Below are positions 31,495 to 33,268 of a DNA stretch of 33,268 nt, piece after piece. The notes beneath the pieces are model-generated. The model searched no databases. It saw only the letters and a list, made by a program, of their open reading frames with translations, and had not been told where the DNA came from. Numbering within the stretch: the first letter of the stretch is position 1; every line of letters begins with the position of its first letter. The translations under genes and the position numbers were made by a program. This DNA comes from an uncultured Isosphaeraceae bacterium (GTDB taxonomy: Bacteria > Planctomycetota > Planctomycetia > Isosphaerales > Isosphaeraceae). The DNA lies in NCBI GenBank assembly GCA_937858365.1, contig CALLYK010000249.1:1-33268 (forward strand), written 5' to 3'.

Positions 31495-32493
31495 TCAACG
31501 TTTGCGGGTGCGGCCCATACGCAAGGACTTACCGACGCGCGACGAGTTCTCGGCGGGCGTCGCCTCGACGACGACTTCGCCCTCAAGCGTCCGCACGGTT
31601 TCCACGTCGATCGCGCCGGCGTCCCACGCTTTGGCGTTGGCGAGGGCGCAGGCCAGACCGCGCCGGACCGATTCCTCGGGCCCCATGCCGTTGAGCCAGG
31701 CGTCGATCAGGCCGGCCAGGAGGGAGTCGCCCGAGCCGATGGGATTGACGACGTCCACGTCGGGCGGTTCGACCCGGAAGGTCAGGTCGTCGTAGCGGCC
31801 TAGGACGGTTTCGGGACCGTCGGTGATCAGGGCGCAGCGCACGCCGTGATCGGCCCAGCGCGCGAGCAGACCGGCCAGGTCTTCGTCGGTCGGACGTTGC
31901 CGCCCAAGGTTTAGACCCGCCTCGCGCCGATTGAGGTGGATGACCTCGGGCCAGAAGCCCCAAATGGCCTCGAGCGCGGCGCCGTAGGTGTCCAGGAAAA
32001 TGGGCACCCGGCGCGATCGGGCCATGCAGATGAGGTCGGAGAAGAGCCCATGCGTGGTTGGCGAAGGGCTGGAGCCTGAGAGGGCCAGGGCCGTCACGTC
32101 GCCGCCGGTGAGTTCCTTCTCGACTCGTTTTTGTAAGTCGTCGGCCTCAGCGAGGCTGATTTCAGGGTCAGGGTCGAAGAAGGCAGTTTGGTCGGGTCCT
32201 TGGTCGGTCCGGACGGTCAGGATCGTCCGCGTGGCCGACTGCGTGGGGGCGATGAGCGGGTCGAATCCGTCTTCATGACGGAGCAGGTGTTCGCAGAGCA
32301 ACCCGGCGGGTCCGCCCAGGAACGTGACCGGACGCGCGGAGTGGCCCAGGCGCTTGAGCGCTCGGGCGACGTTGTTGCCTTTGCCGCCAACGACTTGATG
32401 GACCTGCCGGCCGCGGACGAGGTCGCCGGGGCGCCAGGCGGGGACGATCAGCGTCTTGTCAAGGCAGGGATTCAGGGTTACGCACAAGATCAT
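31495..32493 (-). CDS. PfkB-family sugar-phosphate kinase (1-phosphofructokinase/tagatose-6-phosphate kinase type)
   Basis: The 332-residue protein is a PfkB-fold hexose-phosphate kinase. It opens with MILCVTLNPCLDKTL, has the first family signature VVGGKGNNVARALKRLG (34-50), and carries the catalytic signature VVNPIGSGDSLLAGLIDAW (248-266), where D256 is the expected base and GSGD the anion hole. The N-P-C-L-D-K start and GKGNN are typical of FruK/LacC, which phosphorylate fructose-1-phosphate or tagatose-6-phosphate with ATP to give bisphosphates for glycolysis. No PTS genes are near, so the substrate cannot be decided. The start at 32493 begins exactly at the conserved N-terminus; no clear Shine-Dalgarno sequence precedes it, and an upstream ATG at 32607 would add an unconserved tail. 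It heads a likely three-gene run. Confidence 0.88.
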   Translation of the reverse strand: MILCVTLNPCLDKTLIVPAWRPGDLVRGRQVHQVVGGKGNNVARALKRLGHSARPVTFLGGPAGLLCEHLLRHEDGFDPLIAPTQSATRTILTVRTDQGPDQTAFFDPDPEISLAEADDLQKRVEKELTGGDVTALALSGSSPSPTTHGLFSDLICMARSRRVPIFLDTYGAALEAIWGFWPEVIHLNRREAGLNLGRQRPTDEDLAGLLARWADHGVRCALITDGPETVLGRYDDLTFRVEPPDVDVVNPIGSGDSLLAGLIDAWLNGMGPEESVRRGLACALANAKAWDAGAIDVETVRTLEGEVVVEATPAENSSRVGKSLRMGRTRKR

Positions 32494-32754
32494 GAGAGGA
32501 GGGCCGGACCACGCCGTCGGGAGGGCGAAGACGAAGACACATGGAGGACCAAGCCGACCCGGGACGCCCGCCAGGCGTGAATCAGGCGAACGCGCCGGGA
32601 CATTCAAGCCCTTGGTCGCGCTGGCCGGGTCGCACGGGGCCTATTGTCCAAGGTTCGCGGCGCAAAGCAACCGACTTCCCTGAAAAAAAAGGGGGAAGGC
32701 CCTCAAGAGAGGTGACGACGGACCGGATGGTCGGTCCTCGCGTGCGGCCCGGTG

Positions 32755-32775
32755 AGCGCCAGGACCGATCGTCGG
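32755..32775. other. Right chimeric join inside trpA
   Basis: Reading trpA on the minus strand, family similarity is excellent down to the APDDR codons (ending at 32765) and absent immediately after, in all three minus-strand frames. The lower-coordinate side up to the PfkB gene has no coding similarity and is consistent with a planctomycetal intergenic stretch. The join is therefore placed within a few bases of 32765. Confidence 0.65.
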
Positions 32776-33232
32776 GAGCGGTCGGCGCGGCGAACATCAC
32801 CGTCTCGACCCCGGCAGCGTCTGCGGCGGCGGCCCACGGCGCCGTCTCCTCGAGCGGCACGTCCGGGAGGAGGGCCGCGGAGATACCCGCGGCGGCGAGA
32901 CGTTCGGCGAACCGTTGGAAGCCGGCCCGGTAGACGATGTTGGCGTAGGTCATCACGGCCAGCGGGATCTGCACGTCCAACTCAGCCGCCGCGTCGAGGA
33001 TCGCAGCCGGTGTGGCACCGGCGTCCAACGCCCGCTGCGAGGCCTCCTGGATCACCGGACCGTCCATCACCGGATCGGAGAAGGGGATGCCGATCTCGAT
33101 CGCGTCCGCGCCGTTGGCCGCCGCGGCGCGGATCGCGTCCTGCCAGCCGTCCAGACCGCCGGTCACGTACGGGACCAGCAGCTTGTGCCCGGCCGCACGG
33201 CGGGAACGCAGGGAGGTCTCCATGCCGATCAT
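32765..33232 (-). CDS. trpA: Tryptophan synthase alpha chain, 3' end missing
   Basis: About 156 of the usual ~260-270 residues are present. TrpA motifs are clear: LVPYVTGGLDG, then GADAIEIGIPFSDPVMDGPV, where the catalytic Glu (EIGIP) and Asp (FSDPV...D) are both present, IQEASQRAL, PLAVMTYANIVYRAG and AALLPDVPLEETAPW. TrpA cleaves indole-3-glycerol phosphate and passes indole to TrpB. The start overlaps the stop of trpB by four bases (ATGA), showing coupled translation; an ATG three codons later is an alternative. After APDDR the frame runs on into unrelated sequence to a stop near 32582. The final phosphate-binding Gly-rich segment (GVTG-type) is absent, so as it stands the product would be inactive. 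Sequence character is actinobacterial, not that of the neighbouring core. Confidence 0.9.
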
Positions 33233-33268
33233 CCGAGGATCTCCATCATCTGCGCCACGTCCTTGTCG
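33229..33268 (-). CDS. trpB: Tryptophan synthase beta chain, C-terminal tail only
   Basis: The last 40 bases read on the minus strand as DKDVAQMMEILG followed by TGA at 33231-33229. This matches the conserved end of TrpB, in which a Gly-Arg-Gly-Asp-Lys-Asp-Val segment precedes a short C-terminal helix. TrpB condenses indole and serine to tryptophan with pyridoxal phosphate. The stop overlaps the trpA start (ATGA), the normal trpBA arrangement. The rest of the gene lies beyond the window. It is too short for firm detail, but the context makes the call reliable. Confidence 0.75.
   Translation of the reverse strand, partial: DKDVAQMMEILG

Noticed and set aside
2187-32764. Mobile element explanation for the planctomycetal core (transposon, prophage or integrative element).
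   Set aside because: No transposase, integrase, tRNA site or terminal repeats were found; most genes are ordinary chromosomal planctomycete genes.

Overview
The window reads as a composite. Its core, from about 2.19 to 32.76 kb, comes from a planctomycete, most likely of the Isosphaeraceae/Gemmataceae type. The evidence is secreted proteins with the planctomycetal 'LEDR/LE-R-LLS' N-terminal motif, a DUF1549/DUF1553 plus DUF1501 pair, FG-GAP propeller proteins, a PEP-CTERM protein and high GC. The first ~2.15 kb carries actinobacterial type VII secretion (ESX) genes. The last ~0.5 kb carries the end of trpB and most of trpA, which also look actinobacterial. Both flanking genes are cut in mid-protein where the core begins: the ESX gene ends in a CCG/GCC low-complexity run that is also where the planctomycetal TolC-like gene ends, and trpA loses all family similarity after a conserved APDDR stretch. 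I read this as two chimeric (assembly-type) joins rather than a natural locus, although a transfer event cannot be excluded from sequence alone.

Layout. 0.2-2.18 kb (+): two WXG100 proteins, an uncharacterised protein and a longer truncated WXG-like protein. 2.19-4.62 kb (-): C-terminally truncated TolC-type outer-membrane efflux protein. 5.0-10.0 kb (+): two tandem paralogous secreted FG-GAP beta-propeller proteins. 10.0-13.06 kb (-): DUF1549/1553 followed by a Tat-exported DUF1501 protein. 13.38-24.10 kb (+): a compact ten-gene operon-like array. 24.3-27.1 kb: two divergent, distantly homologous secreted proteins, one with PEP-CTERM and one with the LE-R-LLS N-terminus. 27.3-32.5 kb: an XRE regulator, adenine phosphoribosyltransferase, a lipoprotein-like protein, and a PfkB-type sugar-phosphate kinase/YceI/membrane-protein run.

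The most interesting element is the 13.38-24.10 kb array. It encodes a short coiled-coil protein, a CheW-like adaptor, a chemoreceptor-like protein with no sensor domain, a CheA-receiver hybrid kinase, a receiver/DUF4388-like/pseudoreceiver protein, two coiled-coil proteins, an FGE/SUMF1-fold protein without visible catalytic cysteines, a zinc-ribbon P-loop GTPase, and a stand-alone GAP1-N1-like (GTPase-associated protein) domain. There is no CheR, CheB, CheY, CheZ or motility gene. The organisation suggests a chemosensory-type phosphorelay wired to a GTPase module of the kind known from predicted conflict systems. That functional link is inference; the gene order and domains are read from the sequence.

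Four strong hairpin terminators mark transcription ends at about 10.0, 24.2, 27.1 and 27.9 kb. Coordinates at the two chimeric joins are approximate.
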